From NCBI GenBank assembly GCA_964509425.1, contig CAZDWZ010000004.1, forward strand, positions 1 through 64,000: a stretch of DNA of 64,000 nt, given 5' to 3'. Both the position numbers and the translations under genes were made by a program. This DNA comes from CAZDWZ01 sp964509425. GTDB taxonomy: Bacteria; Bdellovibrionota_C; UBA2361; SZUA-149; CAZDWZ01. This document shows positions 1-7,271 of the stretch, piece by piece (position 1 is the stretch's first letter; the number at the start of each line of letters is the position of its first letter). The notes under the pieces were generated by a model that did not search any database, was not told the origin of the DNA, and saw only the letters and a list, made by a program, of their open reading frames with translations.

Positions 1-35
1 AGGCGGCACGTGTTTTGTTGTCGGAGCTGTCATGA
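1..35 (+). CDS. 3' end of an upstream gene, possibly an FAD-dependent amine oxidase
   Basis: Reading the frame that ends at the TGA at 33-35 gives the C-terminal tail AARVLLSELS. The stop overlaps the ATG of the next gene (ATGA), so the two genes are probably translationally coupled. NAD/FAD-binding amine oxidases are commonly found next to DUF1365 and cyclopropane synthase genes, and they often end in a similar GxxAAxxVL helix. That assignment is inference from a ten-residue tail and from context; only the open frame and the overlap are seen directly. Confidence 0.4.
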   Translation, partial: AARVLLSELS

Positions 36-2083
36 GCACGGACGTGTCAAGTGTTCCGGCGCACGTGTATGTCGGTGAAGTATTCCATGCCAGGCTTCAC
101 CCGCAGCGACATTCATTTCGCTATCGAGTATCTTTCTTTTCCTTCGATATCGACCGGCTGCACGAGCTCAAAACTTCCTCTTGGTTGCTCGGACACAATG
201 TGTTCCGCCCGTTTACGATTCGCGATCGCGATTACCTTCCGGGCGCCGAAGGTGATTTACGAGCAAAACTGCGGCATCACCTGCAAATTCGCGGCGAGGA
301 ACTGCCGGAGGGCAAAATCGAGCTGATTACCGTTCCCAAATTTTTCGGATACGTCTTCAATCCCGTGAGTTTCTATCGTTGTTTCACTCCCTCGGGCGAG
401 CTTCGCTTGGTCATTGCGGAAGTAAATAACACCTTCGGTGAAACTCACCTCTATGTGCTCCCGGCAAATCTGGGGAAAAGGGACTGCGATCGGGAGACTC
501 TCTACGCACGAGAGAAAAAAGGATTTCACGTGTCTCCTTTCCTCGACCGCCGAGGCGAGTACTTGTTTTCTTTTCAGGATTCAGGGCACGAGAGAACGAA
601 CAAGGTTGACCTGAGAGTGGATTTAGAAAAAAACGGAGAAACGGTTTTTGTCTCCCGTCTTCACGGGGAGGGAAGACCGGTCAACTCTGTTTCGCTACTG
701 GATAGTTTCATGCGGCGACCGTTCGCCCCTTGGCTTGCGGGACCGAGGATTGCTTTGGAGGCTGTGAAGATGCGCTTTGCGAAAAAATTTGAGGTTTTCC
801 CCCGGCCGATCGCCGACTCGCCGGATACCATCCGTCGAAGCAGCCCTGCCTATCTCGATCAGGCGGCGAGATATCTTATTCGCCGCTCGCTGCGGCGGAT
901 CAAGAAGGGAACGCTCGTCATTTGTTATCCGGACGGAGAAATGGAGAAGTTCGGAGAAAAGTCATCGGAGCTCGTCGGCCGAATATTGGTACGAAACACG
1001 AATGTGTTTTCGCGAGTCTTGTTTGCCGGCGATATTGGATTCGGCGAATCATACATGGCGGGAGAATGGGATTCGGATAACCTGACCTCCGTTTTTGAGA
1101 TTTTTGTCGCAAACGTGGATTCTTTCAACGATCGAAAGCTCGTCAGCACATTTCTCGGTCAGCTCAAGAACCGTTTGCTTCATGGTCGCCGCGAGAATAA
1201 CCAAACCCAAAGCCGGAAAAACATCAGCGATCATTACGATCTCAGCAATGAGTTTTTCGCGAAATTTTTGGATCCGAGCATGAGTTATTCGTCGGCAATC
1301 TACCGAAAATCCGACGACACCCTCGAGCAAGCGCAGCGAAACAAAATTGAGGCACTTCTCACTCGTGCAAAGCTCGAGCCGGGTATGCGAGTTTTAGAGA
1401 TAGGTTCTGGCTGGGGGAGTCTTGCCATCCGAGCCGCGGAAGAATTTGGCGTGACGGTCACGGGAATCACGCTCTCAAAAGAGCAGCGCCTCTACGCGGA
1501 GAGTGCTGCTCGCGAACGGGGAGTCTCAGAAAAAGTGAGCTTCATCGAAAAAGATTATCGAGAAATGACCGGACAGTTTGATCGCATCATTTCCGTGGAG
1601 ATGCTCGAGGCGGTAGGACATAAATACTATAAGGACTATTTCCACGCATGCGAACGTCTCCTTGCGCCGGGCGGGTTGCTGGTGCTGCAAGTCATTACGA
1701 TTCCGGAGCAGGCGTATGGCGCCTACATCCGGAGCTGTGATTGGATCCAGAAGTATATTTTTCCGGGTGGCGAAACGCCTTCCCTTGAGGCGCTTATGAC
1801 GGCTGCGCGCAAACATTCCCGACTCATCGTAGAAAGCGTGGACAACATCGGTGATCATTACGCGCGAACGCTAAAAGATTGGCGTCGGAACTTTGACGCG
1901 GAGCGGAAGGCAATCGGTGAGCTTGGATTCACCGAACGCTTCCAACGTATGTGGGAGTATTACCTGTGTTACTGCGAAGCCGCGTTTTCGACCCGCTATC
2001 TGGGCACGCTGCAGCTCACCATGACCAGGCCGGGTAACCTCGCTCTCGATTCTTGCCCGGGATACGACAAGCCGCCGCTCTGA
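32..2083 (+). CDS. DUF1365 domain fused to cyclopropane-fatty-acyl-phospholipid synthase
   Basis: Residues about 10-245 match DUF1365 (start HVYVGEVFHARLHPQRHSF; NPVSFYRCF near 115). Residues about 280-683 are a cyclopropane/mycolic-acid-synthase-type SAM methyltransferase: DHYDLSNEFF, the SAM-binding stretch VLEIGSGWGSLAI near 455-467, and a FPGGETPS segment. The C-terminal half should transfer a methyl or methylene group to double bonds of membrane phospholipid acyl chains. DUF1365 proteins are usually separate neighbours of such enzymes; here both are one 683-residue chain. Start ATG at 32 has GGAG at 23-26 and overlaps the previous stop. The ECF sigma factor and anti-sigma gene just downstream suggest membrane-lipid stress control, as in RpoE-ChrR-type regulons. 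Family calls are firm; the exact lipid product is unknown. Confidence 0.9.
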   Translation: MSTDVSSVPAHVYVGEVFHARLHPQRHSFRYRVSFFSFDIDRLHELKTSSWLLGHNVFRPFTIRDRDYLPGAEGDLRAKLRHHLQIRGEELPEGKIELITVPKFFGYVFNPVSFYRCFTPSGELRLVIAEVNNTFGETHLYVLPANLGKRDCDRETLYAREKKGFHVSPFLDRRGEYLFSFQDSGHERTNKVDLRVDLEKNGETVFVSRLHGEGRPVNSVSLLDSFMRRPFAPWLAGPRIALEAVKMRFAKKFEVFPRPIADSPDTIRRSSPAYLDQAARYLIRRSLRRIKKGTLVICYPDGEMEKFGEKSSELVGRILVRNTNVFSRVLFAGDIGFGESYMAGEWDSDNLTSVFEIFVANVDSFNDRKLVSTFLGQLKNRLLHGRRENNQTQSRKNISDHYDLSNEFFAKFLDPSMSYSSAIYRKSDDTLEQAQRNKIEALLTRAKLEPGMRVLEIGSGWGSLAIRAAEEFGVTVTGITLSKEQRLYAESAARERGVSEKVSFIEKDYREMTGQFDRIISVEMLEAVGHKYYKDYFHACERLLAPGGLLVLQVITIPEQAYGAYIRSCDWIQKYIFPGGETPSLEALMTAARKHSRLIVESVDNIGDHYARTLKDWRRNFDAERKAIGELGFTERFQRMWEYYLCYCEAAFSTRYLGTLQLTMTRPGNLALDSCPGYDKPPL

Positions 2084-2114
2084 GACCCGCCGGGCGGAAC
2101 TTTCCTCGCAAAAA

Positions 2115-2142
2115 CAGGGGGTTCCTGATAGGAATGCCCCTG
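2115..2142. repeat. Imperfect inverted repeat upstream of the sigma factor gene
   Basis: CAGGGG (2115-2120) pairs with CCCCTG (2137-2142) and TTCCT (2122-2126) pairs with AGGAA (2130-2134) around a GAT centre. Two adjacent arms give a 28-bp near-palindrome. It has no T tract, so it looks more like an operator or an RNA hairpin than a terminator. It lies 31-58 nt after the fusion gene and about 120 nt before the sigma factor start. Confidence 0.5.
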
Positions 2143-2175
2143 GACGAACAGCGAAATTCGAACAATTACACTTCA

Positions 2176-2200
2176 AAAAGCGCACATTTTTGTGCGTTTT
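2176..2200 (+). terminator. Probable intrinsic terminator after the DUF1365-CFA gene
   Basis: CGCACA (2181-2186) and TGTGCG (2191-2196) form a perfect 6-bp stem around TTTT. The stem is flanked by AAAA (2176-2179) on the left and TTTT (2197-2200) on the right, a classic layout that could work in both directions. It separates the lipid gene from the sigma factor gene. It also argues against translation of the sigma factor beginning at 2190, which is inside the stem-loop. Confidence 0.65.
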
Positions 2201-2261
2201 GTCAATCTTTGTAAGCACCTATCACGAGTTGCGTCATCTCAATCAGAATATGGAAAACGTG

Positions 2262-2879
2262 ATGAATCCAAAAGCCGGTGTAAAACCGGAATCGAAAGCG
2301 GACGGAAAGCCCGAAACGATCGATCCGTCGCGCTGGGTGGAAGAGTACGGAGATTATTTATTCCGCTTCGCTCAGTTCCGTGTTCGTCGAACGGACATTG
2401 CGGAGGAATTGGTTCAAGAGACCTTCCTCGCCGCATGGAAAGGAATCGAACGGTTTGAAGGAAAGTCTTCGCTGAAGACGTGGCTTGTGACGATTTTGAA
2501 GAACAAGATCATGGACCACTTCCGGAAGGCGAGCCGGGACCAAGAGGTTTCTGCCACGGAAAGTTCGGAAGGCGGTGACGAGAGAACAGACGCTTTATTT
2601 AATCGGTTCGGGATTTGGCGCACTCTTCTTGAAGAATGGAAAACAACACCCGAGGGACTGATTGAGCAACAAGGTTTCGTCGAGCAGGTTCGGAATTGCA
2701 TCGAGAATCTGCCGCAGCGGATGAAAGAGGTGTTTACTCTTCGCTCGGTAGAAGACATTCCGACTTCCGAGGTGTGTGAGATGATGAACATCTCCGAGAA
2801 TAATCTTTGGGTGATACTGTACCGAGCGCGAATGCAACTCCGCTCATGTTTGGATATGAATTGGTTCAAAGCGCGGTGA
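2262..2879 (+). CDS. ECF-type RNA polymerase sigma-70 family factor
   Basis: The 205-residue protein has sigma region 2 (RFAQFRVRRTDIAEELVQET then FLAAWKGIERF, residues about 36-70) and region 4 with a helix-turn-helix (LPQRMKEVFTLRSVEDIPTS and the recognition helix EVCEMMNISENNLWVILYRA, residues about 150-195). There is no region 3, as expected for ECF factors. It should direct RNA polymerase to stress promoters. I chose the ATG at 2262 because GGAA lies 7 nt upstream; ATG 2250 is possible. The frame opens further to 2190, but that lies in a terminator hairpin. A zinc-type anti-sigma gene follows after 6 nt, so the pair is co-expressed and the factor is probably held inactive by it. Confidence 0.9.
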   Translation: MNPKAGVKPESKADGKPETIDPSRWVEEYGDYLFRFAQFRVRRTDIAEELVQETFLAAWKGIERFEGKSSLKTWLVTILKNKIMDHFRKASRDQEVSATESSEGGDERTDALFNRFGIWRTLLEEWKTTPEGLIEQQGFVEQVRNCIENLPQRMKEVFTLRSVEDIPTSEVCEMMNISENNLWVILYRARMQLRSCLDMNWFKAR

Positions 2880-2885
2880 AATTTT

Positions 2886-3167
2886 ATGAGCCTGTTATCC
2901 TGTCGTAAATTCACGGAACTGTCGTCTCGATCAATCGAAGTTCCTTTGTCGGCTTGGGAGAAATTTCAGCACAAGTTTCACTTCTGCCTTTGTTTTACCT
3001 GCCGTCGATTCGAAAGACAGATAACCCTGATGGACAAAGTACTGAAGCTCGTTCACTCTCACGACCACCTGCACGAATTGGAAACAGATGCGAAGGGGAG
3101 ACCAGCGAGGGGCTTGAGCGATGATGCAAAAGAGCGAATCAAGAGGTCCCTCGGACCCGTCCACTAG
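2886..3167 (+). CDS. zf-HC2-type (ZAS) anti-sigma factor
   Basis: A 93-residue soluble protein with an N-terminal zinc-binding anti-sigma motif: Cys6, then His32-x3-Cys36-x2-Cys39, followed by the basic helix RRFERQITLMDKVLKL. No membrane segment is present, so it would act in the cytoplasm, holding the adjacent ECF sigma factor until an oxidative or metal signal disrupts the zinc site. It starts 6 nt after the sigma factor stop and its 3' end overlaps the next gene by 47 nt in another frame. The pairing with this sigma factor is inferred from adjacency and the HxxxCxxC signature. Confidence 0.8.
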   Translation: MSLLSCRKFTELSSRSIEVPLSAWEKFQHKFHFCLCFTCRRFERQITLMDKVLKLVHSHDHLHELETDAKGRPARGLSDDAKERIKRSLGPVH

Positions 3168-3573
3168 AATCGACTTGCTGGAGCGAATCCTTCCGGAGCT
3201 GAGTTTCCGAGCGGTTCGCTCATCCGGACCGGGCGGTCAGAATGTCAATAAAGTGAGCTCAAAGGTTGAACTCCGCTGGTTGGTAACGGAAACCAGACTT
3301 CTCCGCGCGGACACCCACCAACGCTTGCTCCTGCTGGCTGAGAATAAAATCAGCAAAGAGGGAGTTCTCGTTCTGGTTTCTGACAGATTTCGCGATCAGA
3401 TTAAAAATAAAGAGGACTGTCTCGCAAAACTTCGCGAGCTGGTGGTGGCCGCCGGTCGCGTGCCAAAAAAGCGGAAGAAAACGAAAATTCCAAAATCGAA
3501 GATCGAGAAGCGCCTCGATAATAAGCGACGGCGCTCATCACGAATCGCGTCTCGAAAGGCCGACGGCTACTAA
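3121..3573 (+). CDS. arfB: ArfB/YaeJ-like peptidyl-tRNA hydrolase (ribosome rescue)
   Basis: The 150-residue protein carries the class I release-factor GGQ motif (SSGPGGQNVNKVSSKVELRW, GGQ at 38-40) and ends in a Lys/Arg-rich tail (residues about 112-148: KKRKKTK, KSKIEKRLDNKRR). That is the ArfB/ICT1 layout: the GGQ loop hydrolyses peptidyl-tRNA and the basic tail inserts in the empty mRNA channel of stalled ribosomes. Length is close to the usual 140. Tandem ATGs at 3121/3124 lie within the 3' end of the anti-sigma gene. SmpB, for trans-translation, is also encoded in this window, so two rescue routes exist. Confidence 0.88.
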   Translation: MMQKSESRGPSDPSTRIDLLERILPELSFRAVRSSGPGGQNVNKVSSKVELRWLVTETRLLRADTHQRLLLLAENKISKEGVLVLVSDRFRDQIKNKEDCLAKLRELVVAAGRVPKKRKKTKIPKSKIEKRLDNKRRRSSRIASRKADGY

Positions 3574-3738
3574 CTTCGGAAAAACGCCTAAATATCGCAT
3601 CTGACGCAAACGCCCACGCATCGAGAAATCACCAGTTTAAGACTCATGAAGTAGTGCAGTATTTTGCTGCGGATACGACACGTTCCTGCTAGATTGACCT
3701 TGAGAAAAAAGTCAAGGCATCGCCATTTGGAGAATTTC

Positions 3739-4935
3739 GTGAAACCCGTTCCTCGGCTGCAACTTGTGGAATCCACGGGAAGCATTTCGGATTTCTTAAA
3801 AAGATCCGAAAGGGAGCTTCCTTCCGATTCCAGCGGTGCTCACTCGCTTATGAGGGCTCTCCAGCTTCCCGGGATGTTTCCGGCGGAAGTTCCTGATGCC
3901 GTGATCAAAAGATTTACGAGACTTGGAGACCGAGTTCTCGATCCCTTCTGCGGAACCGGTATGCTCGGACTCCAGGCGCAGCTCCTCGGAAGAGTTGCTT
4001 GGATGAGTGACGGCGATCGTGCACTGTTGAAACTTGCCGATGCGTTGACGAACCCCGCTGGACTGGATGAGGTTGTCCTTCGAATCCATCAGCTTCAACT
4101 TCGGCGGCCGACCAGTTTTTCGTCATACGCAGAGAATTTTAAACCGTTTTTTCACGCGGACACATTTGTTGAAATAGCGAATCTGAGAAACTCAGTCGCG
4201 AAGGCAGAGTCCGGCATCGACCGATTCCTCGGCTTGCTCGCGGCATCCCGGCTCCACGGACACACGAAGTCATATCTCTCGGCGTATTCTTCGCCGGCTT
4301 TCTCTCTCTCTCCTGAGAAACAAGAAGAGGTGAATCGCCGAAGACGTGTCATCCCCGAATACCGGGCGCTTGCCCCGAGACTTATCAAGCGTGCGGCGGA
4401 GCTGCTCGAGGACGGAATTCCGGGACGCTTTTATGATGTGCTGCCGGAGCGGAGAATTTACCAGGGTGACGCCAGAAGATTGGATTGGGTCGAAACGAAT
4501 TCCGTCGATCTTTATCTCTCGGCTCCGCCACTTCCGGGTGACGGGGATTTCTTAGGCGATCAGTGGCTGACGAAGTGGTTTCTTGATGAGAGCGATGAGC
4601 AACCGTTTTCACTCTCAAGTGGCGGGCTCGTCGATTGGCGTAACGATTTGCTCAGATGTCTTAGTGAAGGACTCCGGGTGTTGCGCCCGGGCGGGTATCT
4701 TGCCCTCCAACTGGGACGTTGGGAGGACAATTCGGAGGACGGAGAAGGCTTGGTCTCTCTTGACGATCTCATCGCTGAGGCCGCCGAGCACCTCCGAGTT
4801 GCTCAGAAAAAGTTCCGAATTCACGAATTACTCGTATTAAAGGTTTCGAGAGATCGCGCTCTTGGGCTCGTCGGTGGAAACGGTGCAAAACGTGAACCGA
4901 GGGTCCTTGTCATGCGTGCACAGAGTTATGGGTGA
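3739..4935 (+). CDS. DNA-methylase-like SAM-dependent methyltransferase with altered catalytic motif
   Basis: The fold resembles N6/N4 amino-methyltransferases of DNA. Motif I is VLDPFCGTGMLGLQA (DPFCGTG at residues 68-74), an acidic residue follows in MSDGD, and a late strand reads LRVLRPGGYLALQLG. The motif IV position, normally [DNS]PP[YFW], reads SAPPLPGDGDF: Ala262-Pro-Pro-Leu265 (codons 4522-4533), so the aromatic residue and the polar first residue are missing. There is no obvious target-recognition domain. I chose GTG 3739, which has GGAG 5 nt upstream; an in-frame TTG lies at 3664. Its last 8 nt overlap the CobB-like gene, implying coupled translation. Substrate unknown; either a divergent methyltransferase or a SAM-binding pseudoenzyme. 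The preceding 165 nt hold no other feature I can support. Confidence 0.7.
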   Translation: MKPVPRLQLVESTGSISDFLKRSERELPSDSSGAHSLMRALQLPGMFPAEVPDAVIKRFTRLGDRVLDPFCGTGMLGLQAQLLGRVAWMSDGDRALLKLADALTNPAGLDEVVLRIHQLQLRRPTSFSSYAENFKPFFHADTFVEIANLRNSVAKAESGIDRFLGLLAASRLHGHTKSYLSAYSSPAFSLSPEKQEEVNRRRRVIPEYRALAPRLIKRAAELLEDGIPGRFYDVLPERRIYQGDARRLDWVETNSVDLYLSAPPLPGDGDFLGDQWLTKWFLDESDEQPFSLSSGGLVDWRNDLLRCLSEGLRVLRPGGYLALQLGRWEDNSEDGEGLVSLDDLIAEAAEHLRVAQKKFRIHELLVLKVSRDRALGLVGGNGAKREPRVLVMRAQSYG

Positions 4936-6397
4936 GGTGGGGTCGACTTCTATCGGAGGAGGAGTAAGCAGCTCCGACGGAATTCGAGTCCCTCGAATTC
5001 TTATTTGCGGAACTCACCGAGGCGTTGGGGTTTCAACGATACTTTTCGGACTCGTCGTCTCCTATATCCGCAACCAACTCGGCATCGGGACAGCGTACCT
5101 CGGTTCGTCTTTGATCGAACCGACACATTACCGGCGTCTCGCGAACCGGCTCAGCTACACCATTTCTCCTCAGGTGCTCGATCGAGAGGAGCTGCTCTCA
5201 AGTTTGAAACGGCTTTCTGATGGAACCGAGTTAGCACTTCTTGAAGGATTCGGTGGACTCTTCGATAACTACGGCACTCCAAGTTCGTTTCTTTCGAACG
5301 CCGATTTTGCTGTGGCCACGAAAACACCGGTTATTCTGGTTGTCGATGGACACGGCTACGGCGAAAGCATTGCGGCGCAGATAAGCGGCTTCCAGGAATT
5401 TCGTCCGGAAGTAAAAATTTCCGGCGTGATAGTAAACCGGGTTCCCGCGAAAGGGCTCGGAGAAAAGCTTCGAGCCGCAGTCGAGAAGCATTGCCGATTG
5501 CAGTTCCTTGGAACGGTGCGTCACGGAGACCCTCATCAGATGGGCGCAACGCTTGCCTCCTATCGCGCGCACAATCCAAGCGCATTGACGCGGAACCGGG
5601 TGATAGGTACCGGGAACCTCATTCGCGAAGCGGTTGACCTTGAAGCGTTGAAGGCAATCGGAAACACAGCCGAGCCGCTCGTTCAGAAGATCAGCGCTCC
5701 GGTTTTCCTTCCGCGAAAGGGACGAATCGCGGTCGCCGACGATCAAGCGTTTCACTTGACCGTGCAAGATAATCTAGACTTGCTTCGACGTGCCGGAGTA
5801 GAGCTGGTGCCATTCTCGCCAATCGCCGATCTTGCACTTCCGAAGAACTGCCAAGCGGTGTATTTCCCCGGTGGTTATCCACACCTCTACGCTCCCGATC
5901 TTCAGGCGAATCAATCGATCCGACGGGCGATTCGCACGTATATCGATAACGGCGGCGCGTTCTACGCCGAGGCCGGAGCTCTCGCTTATTTGGCCAAACG
6001 GTTGACGACATTTCAGGGCTCCAGCTACGACATGGTGGGTGCTTTTCCTGCGTCAGCGACCGCTGTTATCGCCGACGACATTCAGCAGCCGTATCCGATC
6101 TATGAGCTTCGCTCGAATTCTGGAAATCTCCTCGGCAAAAACTACCGAATAAGGGGTCTCCGCCAGACGCGATGGAGCTTCCGTCTCGAATCCAAGCTTC
6201 CGAGCACTCTCGAACGCGAACGAATTCTTTCTGGCGGCGACGAAGGGAAAGTTGGCGGAGAGCTGCCGGAGGGAATTGCGCTTCATCCGAATGTGCTCCT
6301 TACGCAATGTTACTTGCATTGGGCTTCATGCCCGGAGGTGGCGACGAACCTCATTGAGCGAGTTTCGGATGTAAAAGCTCCTTCGCCGTCGAGATAG
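4928..6397 (+). CDS. CobB/CbiA-like protein lacking ATP-binding Lys and glutaminase Cys
   Basis: The protein (489 residues from ATG 4928) follows cobyrinate a,c-diamide synthase along its length: an N-terminal dethiobiotin-synthetase-like ATPase (residues 22-240; EGFGGLFD at 106-113, TPVILVVDGHGYGESIAA at 133-150) and a C-terminal class I amidotransferase domain (GRIAVADDQAFHLTVQDNLD, FPGGYPHLYAPDLQAN, CYLHWASCP). Two hallmarks are gone. The P-loop reads GTHRGVGVST, with Val35 in place of the Walker A Lys. The nucleophile elbow reads YAEAGALAYL, with Ala349 where CobB has Cys. The C-terminal His464 is kept. No other cobalamin synthesis gene is nearby. It overlaps the methylase-like gene by 8 nt. 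It is probably not an active a,c-diamide synthase; its role is unknown. The frame extends to TTG 4862, but ATG 4928 fits better. Confidence 0.82.
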   Translation: MGEVGSTSIGGGVSSSDGIRVPRILICGTHRGVGVSTILFGLVVSYIRNQLGIGTAYLGSSLIEPTHYRRLANRLSYTISPQVLDREELLSSLKRLSDGTELALLEGFGGLFDNYGTPSSFLSNADFAVATKTPVILVVDGHGYGESIAAQISGFQEFRPEVKISGVIVNRVPAKGLGEKLRAAVEKHCRLQFLGTVRHGDPHQMGATLASYRAHNPSALTRNRVIGTGNLIREAVDLEALKAIGNTAEPLVQKISAPVFLPRKGRIAVADDQAFHLTVQDNLDLLRRAGVELVPFSPIADLALPKNCQAVYFPGGYPHLYAPDLQANQSIRRAIRTYIDNGGAFYAEAGALAYLAKRLTTFQGSSYDMVGAFPASATAVIADDIQQPYPIYELRSNSGNLLGKNYRIRGLRQTRWSFRLESKLPSTLERERILSGGDEGKVGGELPEGIALHPNVLLTQCYLHWASCPEVATNLIERVSDVKAPSPSR

Positions 6398-6481
6398 TTG
6401 ATCTTCAAATATCGACCCTTGGTCCCAAGCGCGGAGTTCTTCTTATTTCGAGAAACAGAGCTTCGCGACCATCGAATTGCG

Positions 6482-7270
6482 TTACTGAGCCAGGATCTCG
6501 CTACGGCTCAACTGAAAATTCTTTCCGCACCTCGGACAGGTGATTGTAACCTCCGGATCCGATCCGTAGAGGTCATTCAGTTCGTCGATGGGCAGTGAAC
6601 GGAAAAACGGCAGGAGCTTTTCCGGGGAGCATTCGCACGAGAAAATAAAATTACAGACCCGCATCTGTTTTCTTTCTTCGGGCGGATTCTGGGCGAGCTC
6701 TTCGAGAGAGACGGATTCGAACCAATTTCGGTCAAAGCCCGGCAAGGCGGCCAGCGCGATGGCCGTATCGCTTGTCTTCGAGAGCAAAATCCGGAGCGGT
6801 GCTTGCTCGCTCTGTCGGTAGAAAAATTCGACCATCGTGGCGATATCTGAGCTTTCGCATTTCACATAGCTCTTAAACGATTTCCCCTTTGTGTTTGTGA
6901 ACTGAGCATGAAATGAATTTACATCCGTATGCCGAATGTGATCGGTCAGCACGTGCCCGACCATCGTTCCATGTGACACACCCGCGTCGTCAAGTACTCC
7001 GGCGGTTCCTGTTGCAAACAACGAGTAGGGTTCTTCGGCCACGAGGTGAACGGTCCACGCATGGAACTCGGTCGAGCGATGGATGCTGAGATGAATTGCC
7101 AAACATGTAAGAAGTTCTTTCAGCTTTTCGTCGTGATCGGCGCTTACCTTGCCGCTGAAATCTTTTCGGTGAATGTAATAGTCGATCAGATAGGCGCTCA
7201 GATCGATTTTGAGAAGGAGTGCTTCTTTTTCAAGAAGGTATTCGGAGATAGAGATGAGAGGATTTTCCAA
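6482..7270 (-). CDS. hslO: Hsp33-like redox-regulated chaperone
   Basis: The 262-residue length and the C-terminal zinc module, Cys212-x-Cys214 then Cys245-x2-Cys248 (CECSPEKLLPFF ... CPRCGKNFQL), match Hsp33/HslO. The middle (TVHLVAEEPYSLFATGTAGV, residues about 74-93) fits the Hsp33 core, though the N-terminus is divergent. Hsp33 is a cytoplasmic holdase switched on when oxidation releases zinc and unfolds the linker; all four ligands are present here. It begins directly after the stop of the DUF2064-like gene on the same strand, so they are probably one operon. It converges on the CobB-like gene across 84 nt without a clear terminator. Confidence 0.85.
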   Translation of the reverse strand: MENPLISISEYLLEKEALLLKIDLSAYLIDYYIHRKDFSGKVSADHDEKLKELLTCLAIHLSIHRSTEFHAWTVHLVAEEPYSLFATGTAGVLDDAGVSHGTMVGHVLTDHIRHTDVNSFHAQFTNTKGKSFKSYVKCESSDIATMVEFFYRQSEQAPLRILLSKTSDTAIALAALPGFDRNWFESVSLEELAQNPPEERKQMRVCNFIFSCECSPEKLLPFFRSLPIDELNDLYGSDPEVTITCPRCGKNFQLSRSEILAQ

Positions 7271-7271
7271 G

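Noticed and set aside
2190..2261. Upstream in-frame extension of the sigma factor gene
   Set aside because: The extension begins inside a terminator-type hairpin and has no ribosome site; the residues do not resemble sigma factor N-termini.
2414..2914. 166-codon open frame on the minus strand
   Set aside because: It is antisense to the sigma factor, with Ser/Arg/Cys-rich low-quality composition and no motif.
5231..5767. 178-codon open frame on the minus strand
   Set aside because: It is antisense to the CobB-like gene, whose translation has clear family motifs.
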